A stretch of DNA of 64,000 nucleotides, from contig NZ_PVBR01000004.1 of assembly GCF_002980495.1 (NCBI RefSeq), positions 248,001-312,000 on the forward strand, written 5' to 3'. The notes below the pieces were generated by a model that searched no databases, was not told the origin of the DNA, and saw nothing but the letters and a program-made list of their open reading frames with translations. Position numbers and translations under genes: made by a program. This document shows positions 18,876-28,186 of the stretch, in pieces; the stretch's first letter is position 1, and each line of letters begins with the position of its first letter. The DNA comes from Phyllobacterium phragmitis (GTDB taxonomy: Bacteria > Pseudomonadota > Alphaproteobacteria > Rhizobiales > Rhizobiaceae).

Positions 18876-20780
18876 ATGCAGAAATTCGATGTCATCATTG
18901 TCGGAGGCGGGCATGCCGGCTGCGAAGCGGCTGCTGCTTCTGCTCGCCTGGGCGCCAGCACGGCGCTGGTTACGCATCGTTTCGATACGATAGGGGTCAT
19001 GTCTTGCAATCCGGCGATTGGCGGCCTCGGAAAGGGGCATCTGGTCCGCGAGATCGACGCGCTCGACGGCCTGATGGGCCGGGTGGTGGATGCCGCCGGC
19101 ATTCAATTCCGCCTGCTCAACCGCCGTAAGGGTCCGGCAGTACGTGGGCCACGCGCCCAGGCCGACCGCAAGCTTTATCGCCTGGCAATGCAGGATCTCA
19201 TTCGCACGCAGGAAAATCTCGTCGTCATCGAAGGCGGCGTGAATGACTTGATCCTCGACAATGGAGCGGTATCCGGCGTCAAGCTGGCCGATGGACGGAA
19301 TCTTGCCGCCGGTTCGGTGGTGCTGACATCAGGAACCTTTCTGCGCGGCCTCATCCATATTGGCGAAAGGAAGATACCGGCGGGACGGATGGGCGAGCAG
19401 CCGGCGCTTGGTCTATCGGACACATTGAAGGCGCAGGGCTTTGCGCTCGGTCGTCTCAAGACCGGCACGCCTCCGCGGCTCGACGGCGGTAGCATCGATT
19501 GGAAAGGGCTCGACGTGCAGAAGCCGGACGAGGTGCCGGTGCCGTTTTCGTTGATGACAGATCGGATCACCACACCGCAGATTGATTGCGGCATTACCCG
19601 TACGACGCCGGAGACGCACGCGATCATTCGTGACAATCTGCATCGTTCGGCGATGTATTCGGGATCCATAGAAGGTATTGGCCCGCGCTACTGTCCTTCC
19701 GTGGAGGACAAGATCGTCAAGTTCGGCGATCGTGACGGTCACCAGATCTTTCTGGAGCCGGAAGGGCTCGACGATCATACGGTCTATCCCAATGGCATCT
19801 CCACGTCCTTGCCTGAGGATGTCCAGCTGGCGCTGCTGAAGACCATTCCGGGCCTGGAGCAGGCAATCATGCTGCAGCCCGGCTATGCGATCGAGTATGA
19901 TTTCATCGATCCCCGCGAGCTTGAACGCAGTCTGGAAACACGGAGAATCCGCGGACTGTTCCTTGCCGGGCAGATCAACGGAACCACCGGTTATGAGGAA
20001 GCGGCGGCGCAGGGGCTTCTGGCGGGGCTGAATGCAGCCAGGCGGGCGGGCGATGCCGAACCTAGCATTATCCACCGCACCGAAGCTTATCTTGGGGTGA
20101 TGGTCGATGATCTGACATCACGCGGCGTCAGCGAACCTTACCGCATGTTCACGTCGCGGGCGGAGTTTCGGCTTTCGCTGCGTGCCGACAATGCCGACCA
20201 GCGCCTGACACCCCTGGCTGACAAGCTTGGCATCCTTGGCGAGGCGCGCCGGACCCGCTTTGCCGAGCGCCAGGCAAGGCTTGATGCCGCGCGTGATCTG
20301 GCACAGCAATTGTCGCTGACGCCCAATATGGCCGAAAGGCATGGGTTACATCTGAACAAGGATGGCGTTCGGCGTTCGGCCTATGGTTTGCTCGCCTATC
20401 CCGATATCGATCTCAACAGGCTCGTTGCGATCTGGCCGGAGCTGGGGGCAGTCGATCCGGCAACGCGGGAAGCGCTTGAGGTCGAAGCGCAATATGCGGT
20501 TTATCTGGAGCGGCAGCAATCCGATATCGCTATCATGGAGCGTGAGGAGCGTCTTCTGATCCCAGGTGATATCGAATTCGCTTCTGTGGCAGGATTGTCG
20601 AACGAGCTGAAGCAGAAGCTTCTCCAGAGGATGCCGAAATCCATAGCCGAAGCGCAGCGAATCGACGGCATGACCCCTGCGGCGCTGGCGCTTGTTATAG
20701 CGCAGGTTCGCCGCCAGGGTCCGAGGCGTAATGAAGCCGTAGCGGAAGATACCGCGCCAGGCGGGCGGGACGTCGCGTGA
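18876..20780 (+). CDS. mnmG: tRNA uridine-5-carboxymethylaminomethyl modification FAD enzyme MnmG (GidA)
   Basis: 634 aa FAD-dependent partner of MnmE. Dinucleotide-binding motif [13 protein letters not shown] is near residues 7-19; [13 protein letters not shown] and the [20 protein letters not shown]-binding stretch are present. The start at [11 protein letters not shown] is preceded by GAAAGTGAG. The stop overlaps the GTG start of rsmG. Confidence 0.96.
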   Translation: MQKFDVIIVGGGHAGCEAAAASARLGASTALVTHRFDTIGVMSCNPAIGGLGKGHLVREIDALDGLMGRVVDAAGIQFRLLNRRKGPAVRGPRAQADRKLYRLAMQDLIRTQENLVVIEGGVNDLILDNGAVSGVKLADGRNLAAGSVVLTSGTFLRGLIHIGERKIPAGRMGEQPALGLSDTLKAQGFALGRLKTGTPPRLDGGSIDWKGLDVQKPDEVPVPFSLMTDRITTPQIDCGITRTTPETHAIIRDNLHRSAMYSGSIEGIGPRYCPSVEDKIVKFGDRDGHQIFLEPEGLDDHTVYPNGISTSLPEDVQLALLKTIPGLEQAIMLQPGYAIEYDFIDPRELERSLETRRIRGLFLAGQINGTTGYEEAAAQGLLAGLNAARRAGDAEPSIIHRTEAYLGVMVDDLTSRGVSEPYRMFTSRAEFRLSLRADNADQRLTPLADKLGILGEARRTRFAERQARLDAARDLAQQLSLTPNMAERHGLHLNKDGVRRSAYGLLAYPDIDLNRLVAIWPELGAVDPATREALEVEAQYAVYLERQQSDIAIMEREERLLIPGDIEFASVAGLSNELKQKLLQRMPKSIAEAQRIDGMTPAALALVIAQVRRQGPRRNEAVAEDTAPGGRDVA

Positions 20781-21454
20781 GGGAAGAGCGTTTCCTGCAG
20801 TTGCGGAATCTCGTTCCGGTTGTTTCACGTGAAACATTCGAATCGCTTGACGCATTCGAATCGCTGTTTCGAAAATGGTCGTCAGCGATCAACCTCGCAT
20901 CGCCTTCGACGCTTTCTCATCTGTGGGAACGCCATATCCTCGACAGCGCGCAGCTTTTTCCGCTGGCTCCTGAAGCGCGGAAATGGCTCGATCTCGGGTC
21001 CGGTGGCGGATTTCCGGGCGTGGTTCTGGCGATTCTCCTCAAGGAGAGGGCGGATTCCTCCATCGATCTCGTCGAAAGCAATGGGAAGAAAGCGGCATTT
21101 CTTCGGACGGCCATCGCACAGACGAAGGCTTCAGGGCGCGTGCATGCGCAGCGCATTGAATCGATGTGGTCCGAGATAAAGGCGCCCGATATCATCACGG
21201 CAAGAGCACTTGCTCCGTTGAATGATCTGCTTTCGCTGTCCGAACCCTGGTTGATCTCAGGCGCTACCGCACTTTTTCAAAAAGGACGGGATTATCGGCG
21301 GGAAATTGAGGAAAGCCATGACGGTTGGGCATTCGATCTGGTAGAACATCCGAGTGCTGTCGGAGAAGAGTCGGTTATTCTCGAGATCAGAAATCTGAGG
21401 AATACCCGGCGCAGCGGTTCAAATTCCGCTGAACTTCCGAAAGCAGAGCAGTAG
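20777..21454 (+). CDS. rsmG: 16S rRNA (guanine-N7)-methyltransferase RsmG (GidB)
   Basis: 225 aa SAM-dependent methyltransferase that forms m7G527 in 16S rRNA. SAM motif [13 protein letters not shown] is near residues 70-82, with the [10 protein letters not shown] region later. GTG start overlapping the mnmG stop (GTGA). Codons 16-20 (VSRET) are written by a perfect parS palindrome at 20821-20836, so this coding segment doubles as a partition site. Confidence 0.95.
   Translation: MREERFLQLRNLVPVVSRETFESLDAFESLFRKWSSAINLASPSTLSHLWERHILDSAQLFPLAPEARKWLDLGSGGGFPGVVLAILLKERADSSIDLVESNGKKAAFLRTAIAQTKASGRVHAQRIESMWSEIKAPDIITARALAPLNDLLSLSEPWLISGATALFQKGRDYRREIEESHDGWAFDLVEHPSAVGEESVILEIRNLRNTRRSGSNSAELPKAEQ
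20821..20836. promoter_or_regulatory. parS: Perfect parS site within the rsmG coding sequence
   Basis: TGTTTCACGTGAAACA inside rsmG, encoding part of the VSRET segment. Together with 18786 and 18740 it forms the parS cluster expected next to parAB near the chromosomal origin. Confidence 0.93.
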
Positions 21455-21468
21455 CCAAGGCGACAGCG

Positions 21469-22266
21469 ATGATGAATAAGACCCGTATCATAACGATTGC
21501 AAACCAGAAGGGCGGGGTTGGCAAGACGACGACCGCCATCAACCTGGCGACCGCTCTTGCGGCCATTGGCGAGATGGTGCTGATCGTCGATCTGGATCCG
21601 CAGGGCAATGCCAGCACCGGCCTCGGGATCGACCGGCGCAACCGCGCGCATTCATCCTATGACGTTCTGACCCAGGCTTCATCCGTAATGGATGCGGCTG
21701 TCGCGACGGATGTCCCCAATCTCTCTATCGTCCCCTCGACGCTCGATCTCCTGGGAATTGAAATGGAAATTGCGCAGGCGCCAGACCGCACGCGGCGGCT
21801 GCGCAATGCGCTGCGCTTCGATTCAGAGGTTGCCGAGCATTTTACCTATATCCTGGTCGATTGCCCGCCATCGCTCAATCTGCTGACGCTCAATGCCATG
21901 GCGGCCGCCGATTCCGTTCTGGTGCCGTTACAGTGTGAGTTCTTTGCTCTGGAAGGGCTCAGCCAGCTTCTGGAGACCGTCGATCAGGTGAGAAATTCGC
22001 TTAACCCCGACCTGTCGATCCAAGGCATCGTTCTGACGATGTTCGACAGCCGCAACAATCTGGCCTCGCAAGTGGTCGATGATGTCAGGTCGTTTATGGG
22101 GGAAAAAGTGTATCGGACCGTCATTCCGCGCAATGTGCGTGTTTCCGAGGCGCCCTCGCACGGAAAGCCGGCGATCCTCTATGATCTGAAATGTGCCGGC
22201 AGCCAGGCCTATCTCCAGCTTGCTTCGGAAGTCATCCAGCGGGAGCGGCAGCTGAGAGCCGCCTGA
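21469..22266 (+). CDS. parA: Chromosome partitioning ATPase ParA
   Basis: 265 aa deviant-Walker ATPase that drives segregation of ParB-parS complexes. KGGVGKTTTAINLA (with the signature Lys) is at residues 14-27, DLDPQGNASTG near 42-52, and DCPPSLNLLTLNA near 131. Two adjacent ATGs; either could be the start. It follows rsmG by 14 bp and precedes parB by 43 bp. Confidence 0.96.
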   Translation: MMNKTRIITIANQKGGVGKTTTAINLATALAAIGEMVLIVDLDPQGNASTGLGIDRRNRAHSSYDVLTQASSVMDAAVATDVPNLSIVPSTLDLLGIEMEIAQAPDRTRRLRNALRFDSEVAEHFTYILVDCPPSLNLLTLNAMAAADSVLVPLQCEFFALEGLSQLLETVDQVRNSLNPDLSIQGIVLTMFDSRNNLASQVVDDVRSFMGEKVYRTVIPRNVRVSEAPSHGKPAILYDLKCAGSQAYLQLASEVIQRERQLRAA

Positions 22267-22309
22267 GAATTCGATTCGAATACGAAACAATCGTGGAAAG
22301 TTACTGCAG

Positions 22310-23191
22310 ATGAACGATGATCCCTCAAAAAAACGCCTCGGCCGTGGATTGGCGGCTTTGATCGGCGAGATGGACCGTCCGGCGGAAGGCAAGAAGGCGC
22401 CGATCCCGCTCGAGCGCCATGTTCCCATCGAGTTCATCAGCCGCAATCCGCGCAATCCGCGCCGGGCTTTCAAGGATATCGAGCTGGAAGATCTGGCGCA
22501 GTCGATACGCGAGCATGGCGTCGTGCAGCCGGTCGTCGTGCGGCCGGCTCCCGGTTTGCCAGACCGTTTCGAGCTGATCGCAGGTGAGCGCCGCTGGCGT
22601 GCCGCACAGCGGGCGGGGCTGACCACCCTGCCGATCATCCTGCGGGATGTCGATGACCGGGTCGCTCTGGAACTGGCGATCATCGAGAACGTCCAGCGCG
22701 CCGACCTCAACCCGGTCGAAGAAGCTGCAGGATACCAGCAGCTCATCGAGGACCATGACTATACACAGGCCGATCTGGCGCAGGTTATCGGCAAGAGCCG
22801 CAGCCATGTCGCCAACACGCTCCGGCTCTTGAAACTGCCCGACAATGTTCAGGGTATGATTACGGACGGCGCATTGTCGGCAGGTCATGCCCGCTGCTTG
22901 GTCACGGCGGACAATCCTGCTGTCCTCGCCGAACGGATCGTTCGCGACGGACTCTCGGTACGTCAGGCGGAAGCCCTGGCGCAGTCCGAGGGGAACGGCG
23001 GCTCCGAGCGCAGGGCCGAGAAGACCCCGGCTGTCGAGAAAGATGCCGATACGAAGGCGCTGGAAAAACTTCTGTCGGACGTCACGGGAATGAAGGTCGA
23101 GATCAATCACCGCGAGAAGGGCGGCGAAGTGCGTATCCGCTATGCTTCGCTGGAACAGCTTGACGAAGTCTGTCGCCGGCTGCAAAGCTGA
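22310..23191 (+). CDS. parB: Chromosome partitioning protein ParB
   Basis: 293 aa parS-binding CTP switch protein. The N-terminal KKRLGRGLAALIGEMD recruits ParA; IAGERRWRAAQRAGL (the GERRxRA CTP-binding box) is near residues 87-101; the central HTH LAQVIGKSRSHVANTLRLL reads parS; the C-terminal dimerisation domain is intact. Last gene of the mnmE-to-parB series. Confidence 0.96.
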   Translation: MNDDPSKKRLGRGLAALIGEMDRPAEGKKAPIPLERHVPIEFISRNPRNPRRAFKDIELEDLAQSIREHGVVQPVVVRPAPGLPDRFELIAGERRWRAAQRAGLTTLPIILRDVDDRVALELAIIENVQRADLNPVEEAAGYQQLIEDHDYTQADLAQVIGKSRSHVANTLRLLKLPDNVQGMITDGALSAGHARCLVTADNPAVLAERIVRDGLSVRQAEALAQSEGNGGSERRAEKTPAVEKDADTKALEKLLSDVTGMKVEINHREKGGEVRIRYASLEQLDEVCRRLQS

Positions 23192-23233
23192 TGCTGTTGT
23201 CCGACAAATATCCCAATTGATTGAATAGGTTAG

Positions 23234-23560
23234 AGAGGTTCCTGTTTTGATGGAATCGTCCAGCCTTACCATTCTGCACCGTCGGAATTGTGGAGATGAC
23301 GAGGCATGAATTCCTGTGACAAGCACAGGAATGACGGAAGATTGACTATTTGTCGGCCAATCGCGGGCGTTTTCGCCCGCAGAACGGTAGCTTACAGGGG
23401 CGAAATCATTTCCATCTCCGTCATTCCTGTGCCCGGGCCTGTGTTTGTCACAGGAATCCATGCCTCACCGATGCCGCTGTTGCTACGGTTGGAATAGGGT
23501 GTTTGCCACCGTCAAGATTGAGGAATGACTGAACGTATCGTTTCCGTCTGAAAGTGAACA
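23234..23560 (+). repeat. Dispersed ~320-bp intergenic repeat, copy A
   Basis: Shares its whole length by eye with 50821-51137: both start near GTTCC(T/C)GTTTTGATGG and end (C/G)TGAAAGTGAAC or close variants. Each contains two inverted ATTCCTGTG / CACAGGAAT pairs, GAGGCATG / CATGCCTC outer arms and CCGTCATTCCTGTG, so each can fold into a large cruciform. No open reading frame of note. It fills most of the 424-bp gap between parB and holA; the remainder shows nothing else. Confidence 0.8.
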
Positions 23561-23615
23561 CCTAGCTTGTTTCGATTCGATTCCGGAATGAAAATCGATC
23601 GCCGAAGCGGAAGGT

Positions 23616-24662
23616 CTATTTATTGCGGCCGGCGCGGGCTGCTTCGACGGTGAACGCAAGCAATGCCTGGCGGATGATCGGGATTGCAAGCGCGGCATTG
23701 CGGCGGCTTTCCAGGATCGTCCGCTGCAGCCGTTCCATGACACGAACCAGACTTTCGCCGGTCCAGCGACCGAGCGCGTTCTCGACGAGTTTGCGGCGAT
23801 TGAAGAAGACCGGCGGCCTGGCCGAGGCAACCGCCGTGGCGATCGGTTTACGCTCCTGCTCGATCGCATAGCGCAAAATCTGCATCTGCTGGAACTGGCG
23901 CATGGCCGTATTGAGAATGAGAAAAGGCGGCGAACCTGACTTCACGACGCGATCGAACGCGGTGCTGAAGCGTGCGATATCGCCGATGAGAATGGCATCA
24001 ACGATCTCGTCATGGGAGAGCGCGCTGACATCGCCTACGGCTTCGCGGACGTCATCGGCGGTTATGCGCTCCTTGCCGTGCGCGTAAAGGCAGAGTTTTT
24101 CCAATTCGCCGCGTGTGGCCAGGCGGTCGCCGCCGAGGCTGTCACGCAGCATCTGACGCGCATCGAGCGTGATCTGGAGCTTTTCGCGTGAAAGGACATC
24201 ATCGATGACGGCGTCTATTCCACGCGAGTCGTCGCTATAGCAGGGCAGTGCCATGGCGGGGCGGGCGCCTTCAACGATGGTGCGAAGGGCGGCGCTTTTC
24301 TTCAGATCGCCTGCTTCGATCAGGATACGGGTATCCGTTGGCGGTTCCGCCGCCAGTATCTTCACCGCGTCGGCCAATCCCTTCTGGCCCGCCGCATTGC
24401 GTACCCATAACAGCCGCTCGCCGCCGAACATGGAAATGGTCCGCGCTTCGTCGGAGAGCCTGGCCGGATCGGAATCGACATCGTCGGCTTCCAGCCGGAT
24501 GACGGCGAAGGGATCATCGAGCGCAAGGCCCGTCGACCGGGCGAAGACGGTGGCACGCTCGCTGACCAGCCCCTTGTCGGGTCCATAGAGAAGCACGATC
24601 ACCGACGATTTGTCGGGCCGGCCGAGAAAAGCGTCGACTTCGTGGGATTTCTTCTGCGCCAT
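23616..24662 (-). CDS. holA: DNA polymerase III delta subunit
   Basis: 348 aa clamp-loader subunit that opens the sliding clamp. Typical features are the LLYGPDKGLVSERA N-terminus, FGGERLLWVRNA, and the AHGKERITADDVREAVGD segment. Convergent with parB. In many relatives leuS and lptE precede holA; here the next gene is an ABC transporter, so that neighbourhood has been altered. Confidence 0.9.
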   Translation of the reverse strand: MAQKKSHEVDAFLGRPDKSSVIVLLYGPDKGLVSERATVFARSTGLALDDPFAVIRLEADDVDSDPARLSDEARTISMFGGERLLWVRNAAGQKGLADAVKILAAEPPTDTRILIEAGDLKKSAALRTIVEGARPAMALPCYSDDSRGIDAVIDDVLSREKLQITLDARQMLRDSLGGDRLATRGELEKLCLYAHGKERITADDVREAVGDVSALSHDEIVDAILIGDIARFSTAFDRVVKSGSPPFLILNTAMRQFQQMQILRYAIEQERKPIATAVASARPPVFFNRRKLVENALGRWTGESLVRVMERLQRTILESRRNAALAIPIIRQALLAFTVEAARAGRNK

Positions 24663-24739
24663 GGCTTCTGCTTAGAACAAGTCGCGGTCGAATGGAACCG
24701 TTTCGGGTCTCGGAAAGCCTGGCTTGGCGAGGTTCCTGA

Positions 24740-25534
24740 TCATTCCATCAGCAGCGCATCATCGTCCAGATTCTGGCCGCGGACACGGCGGAACATCTGG
24801 ATGAGATCCTCGACGCCGAGTGTCTTCCGGCTATCGCCGGCGACATCGAGAACGATGCTGCCGCCATGCAACATGATCGTGCGGGTGCCGAAATCGAGCG
24901 CCTGGCGCATCGAATGGGTCACCATCAATGTCGTCAGCCTGTTTTCGTTGACCAGCGACTGCGTCAGCTCCATGACATATTCGGCCATTCCGGGATCGAG
25001 TGCTGCCGTATGCTCGTCGAGAAGCAGGACTTCCGAGCCTGCCAGTGTCGCCATGACAAGCGACAGCGCCTGCCGCTGCCCTCCGGAAAGCAGTTCCATA
25101 CGATCCTGCATCCGGTTTTCGAGACCGAGATTGAGTGCGGCGACGCGCTCGCGGAAATTGGCGCGGCGTTTTCCGCCGAGCGCCGGCGCCAGACCACGCC
25201 TTTTGCCGCGCGCTGCCGCCAGAGCCAGATTTTCTTCGATGGTGAGCGCACCGCAACTGCCGGTCAGCGGATCCTGGAACACGCGCGCGACAAGTCCCGC
25301 CCGATCTGCCGTCGGTTTGCGGGTGACGTTCTTGCCGCCGATGAGGACCTTGCCCTCCGTCGGCAGGATATCGCCTGCCAACACGCCGAGCAATGTCGAC
25401 TTGCCGGCGCCGTTGGAACCGATGACGGTGACGAAGGCGCCTTCGTCAATGGTCAGATTGACGTCCGAGAGGGCCTGCTTTTCCAATGGCGTGCCACGCC
25501 CGAAGGTGACGCCAAGCTTCGAAATTTCGATCAT
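24740..25534 (-). CDS. ABC transporter ATP-binding protein (TrpZ-like)
   Basis: 264 aa. Walker A GSNGAGKST is near residues 39-47, the signature LSGGQRQALSL near 149, Walker B VLLLDEHTAALDP (Glu then His in the D-loop region), and the switch His in MVTHSMRQAL. Start at MIEISKLGVTFGRG, overlapping the permease stop (ATGA). Family members pair with an ABC_sub_bind-type binding protein, and some transport tryptophan; the substrate is not provable here. Confidence 0.9.
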   Translation of the reverse strand: MIEISKLGVTFGRGTPLEKQALSDVNLTIDEGAFVTVIGSNGAGKSTLLGVLAGDILPTEGKVLIGGKNVTRKPTADRAGLVARVFQDPLTGSCGALTIEENLALAAARGKRRGLAPALGGKRRANFRERVAALNLGLENRMQDRMELLSGGQRQALSLVMATLAGSEVLLLDEHTAALDPGMAEYVMELTQSLVNENRLTTLMVTHSMRQALDFGTRTIMLHGGSIVLDVAGDSRKTLGVEDLIQMFRRVRGQNLDDDALLME

Positions 25535-26412
25535 GCGGCGGCTCCTCCACGGCGAAGGCGCGGCAATATCAGCGCGATGGTGACGAGAACGGCGGTAACC
25601 AGATTGAGATCCGATGCCTTGAGGCCGAGAAAATCGCTCGACAAGGCGAATTGAATAGCGATGCGGTAAAGGATCGATCCACCGACGCACCCGAGCAGTG
25701 CGATCAGGAGAAGACGGCTGCGGAACAGCGTTTCGCCGATGATGACCGCCGCCAGGCCGACGACGATCGTCCCGACGCCCGCGGTGACATCGGCAAAGCC
25801 GTTGGTCTGGGCGAAAAGCGATCCGCCGAGCGCGACCAGGGCGTTCGAAAGCGCCATGCCGAGATAGATCTGGCGATCGGTCTTGACGCCCTGGGCCCGG
25901 GCCATGCGCGGGTTGGCGCCGGTCGCGCGCATGGCGAGACCCATGTCGCTTTCCAGGAAGCGCCACACCAGAACGACCGCAACTGCGACAAGGACAGCGA
26001 CGAAAAGCGGGCGCACGTAGAAATCCGCAAGGCCCTGTCCAAAGAAGGGCGAGATCATCGTCTCCTGATTGATCAGCGCGATGTTCGGGCGGCCCATTAC
26101 CCGCAGATTGACCGAGAAGAGCGCGATCATGGTCAGGATCGACGCGAGGAGATTGAGGATGCGGAAGCGAACGTTCAACGTGGCGGTGACGAGACCGGCG
26201 GCGGCGCCTGCCAGCATGGCGATCCCAGCCGCAAGCCAGGCATTGAAACCGGCGAGGATCAGAACGGCCGTGACGGCGGCGCCGAGCGGGAATGAACCGT
26301 CGACGGTGAGATCAGGAAAATCAAGCACGCGGAACGCCAGATAAACGCCGAGCGCGACAAAGGAAAAGACGAGGCCTAGCTCGACCGCACCCCAAAAGGC
26401 GATCTGGCTCAC
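25531..26412 (-). CDS. ABC transporter permease (TrpY-like, BPD_transp_2 type)
   Basis: 293 aa with about eight to nine hydrophobic segments. The conserved LAMRATGANPRMARAQGV loop that contacts the ATPase is near residues 159-176. It is between the binding protein and ATPase genes of the same transporter. A 253-bp gap with a strong hairpin separates it from the upstream binding protein gene. Confidence 0.9.
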   Translation of the reverse strand: MSQIAFWGAVELGLVFSFVALGVYLAFRVLDFPDLTVDGSFPLGAAVTAVLILAGFNAWLAAGIAMLAGAAAGLVTATLNVRFRILNLLASILTMIALFSVNLRVMGRPNIALINQETMISPFFGQGLADFYVRPLFVAVLVAVAVVLVWRFLESDMGLAMRATGANPRMARAQGVKTDRQIYLGMALSNALVALGGSLFAQTNGFADVTAGVGTIVVGLAAVIIGETLFRSRLLLIALLGCVGGSILYRIAIQFALSSDFLGLKASDLNLVTAVLVTIALILPRLRRGGAAA

Positions 26413-26665
26413 AGTGAACGATCCTTCAAGACGGTATGGTTTCCTTAGATCATGATGATTTTGGCTTGAAGCAATCCAAAATCATCAACGATCGATTCCA
26501 ACGGGTTAGGGCGGGATGCGGGCGGAAAATCGCTTCTGCCTCTCCCGAGCATGTCCTTTTTAGCGGACCGCGTCCGGTTATCCAAGAACGCGGCAGCGGA
26601 AAATCCGCCGCCGCGTTCTTGAAAAATGATCTTGCAAATGTCGACTGGCCCTGGAGGTGTCGCGT
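26413..26665. other. Gap between binding protein and permease genes, with two hairpins
   Basis: Contains a 12-bp perfect stem at 26453-26487 (GATGATTTTGG against CCAAAATCATC), of the kind scattered through rhizobial intergenic DNA, and the GC-rich hairpin annotated separately at 26583-26621. No open frame is convincing. Confidence 0.5.
26583..26621 (-). terminator. Stem-loop between binding-protein and permease genes
   Basis: CAAGAACGCGGC at 26583-26594 pairs perfectly with GCCGCGTTCTTG at 26610-26621, with further pairing inside. There is no clear T-run on the minus strand, so it is more likely a partial terminator or 3'-end stabiliser that raises binding-protein mRNA over permease mRNA. 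Confidence 0.6.
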
Positions 26666-27619
26666 TTACTTGATGACCTTGGTGGCGCGATCGACGACGG
26701 CCTGCGGGATTTCCACGCCCATCTTCTTCGCGGCGACGAGATTGACGACGAGATCGGTACCAGCGGCGATCTTGACCGGGATGTCGCCCGGCTTTTCGCC
26801 GTTCAGAACACGGGCGACGATGGCGCCGGTCTGCTTGCCGACATCATGATAGTTGAAGCCGAGGGCGGCAATCGCGCCACGATTGACGGAATCCGTATCG
26901 GCGGTGAAAAGCGGGATCTTGTTTTCCTCCGCGACGGCAACCGCACCTTCCAGCGCCGAAACGATGGTATTGTCGGTCGGGACATAAATAATGTCGGCAC
27001 GTCCGACAAGCGCACGCGCCGCACCCTGTACGTCTGCGGAACGGGTCGCGGTCGATTCAATCACGGAAAGGCCGCCCGCCTCGGCGGCTTCCTTCAAAGC
27101 GGCGAGAAGCGAGACCGAATTGGTTTCGCCGGAATTATAGAGAAAGCCGATGGTTTTGGCGTCGGGGAAGATTTCCTTGATCAGCGCCACGTGGTCGACG
27201 ACCGGCGACATATCGGAAAGACCGGTGACATTGCCGCCCGGCTTGTCGAATTCCTTCACGAGCTGCGCGCCGACGGGATCGGATACGGCGGTGAACACGA
27301 CAGGTATGTCACGTGTCGCGGAGACCACTGCCTGAGCGGACGGTGTGGAGATCGGCACGATCACATCCGGATTGTCGCCGATGAACTGCCGGGCGATCTG
27401 AGCAGCGGTGCCGGCATTGCCCTGGGCGGATTCATAGACGAATTTGAGATTTTCACCTTCCTTGAAACCGGCTTCGGCCAAGGCTTCCTTCACGCCGTCG
27501 CGGGTGGCGTCGAGAGCGGGATGTTCGACAATGGCCGTCACGGCCACGGTCACGTCGCGCGCTACGGATGGTGTTGCAAGAACGGTAGCGGCGAGCAGTG
27601 CCAATACAATCGAACGCAT
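26666..27619 (-). CDS. ABC transporter substrate-binding protein (ABC_sub_bind / TrpX-like)
   Basis: 317 aa. A clear signal peptide (MRSIVLALLAATVLATPSVA) is followed by the two-lobed binding fold: VTAIVEHPALDATRDGVKEA, ISTPSAQAVVSATRDIPVVF, and PVVDHVALIKEIFPDAKTIG. The start at 27619 is preceded by AGGGAGA; the frame extends upstream without a signal-like sequence. Periplasmic component of the downstream permease and ATPase. Confidence 0.92.
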   Translation of the reverse strand: MRSIVLALLAATVLATPSVARDVTVAVTAIVEHPALDATRDGVKEALAEAGFKEGENLKFVYESAQGNAGTAAQIARQFIGDNPDVIVPISTPSAQAVVSATRDIPVVFTAVSDPVGAQLVKEFDKPGGNVTGLSDMSPVVDHVALIKEIFPDAKTIGFLYNSGETNSVSLLAALKEAAEAGGLSVIESTATRSADVQGAARALVGRADIIYVPTDNTIVSALEGAVAVAEENKIPLFTADTDSVNRGAIAALGFNYHDVGKQTGAIVARVLNGEKPGDIPVKIAAGTDLVVNLVAAKKMGVEIPQAVVDRATKVIK

Positions 27620-28001
27620 GAAAATCTCCCTGTTTTTAAGCGTCTTCGAAAGCGTCTTTGTTTTCACGCAAGTCGGATGGGAAAGGCAGTTTCCGCTTTT
27701 TCCCGGGACTTGCTTTAGTCAAGCCGGCTGCTGAAATCAACGCGTGATCAAAAGGAAGCAGCGGTTCATTCGTTCCCCGGTTTTTTGGGAGTATCTTTCC
27801 GCGAGCAGCTTTTGTCATGCAAATAATACAAAGCGGTCAATAATACCAAAGGCCAAGACGTTTCTGATCATAATTTGGAAAATCGAAAGTTGGCGCCTGT
27901 TCGGGTGGGGATCGCAGCCTCCAGCCATATCGGGCCGAAAGTGTTGCCCATGTCTCCGGTATAAACCGTAACCTATGTGTCCCGAACGGACCTGATTTAA
28001 T

Positions 28002-28047
28002 TGGTGATCCCGACTGGATTCGAACCAGTGACCCTCAGATTAGGAAT
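28002..28047 (-). repeat. attL: Left attachment site: tRNA-Arg 3' end remnant
   Basis: Read on the minus strand this is the anticodon-loop-to-CCA part of tRNA-Arg. It differs from the intact tRNA at 46947 in the discriminator base (A here, G there) and in one T-stem base pair (U-A here, A-U there). The 20 bp nearest the anticodon are identical and probably contain the crossover. Confidence 0.9.
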
Positions 28048-28130
28048 TTTTCTGTCAACATTTTTTATCACCGTAAGTTATTGAAATCATTACAATCGGC
28101 AATTTGCCAGTCCAGAAATTCCGTTTACAG

Positions 28131-28153
28131 GTCGGTAGAAAGTCGGTAGAAAC
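28131..28153 (+). repeat. Putative integrase arm-type site, left
   Basis: Tandem GTCGGTAGAAAGTCGGTAGA motif continuing AAC; the 23-bp block recurs at 46858-46880 with a single A/G change, in the same orientation. It lies between the att core and the integrase start codon. Confidence 0.65.
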
Positions 28154-28186
28154 CGCCCGTGTCAACAATTTGAGGCGGGGTAGAAA

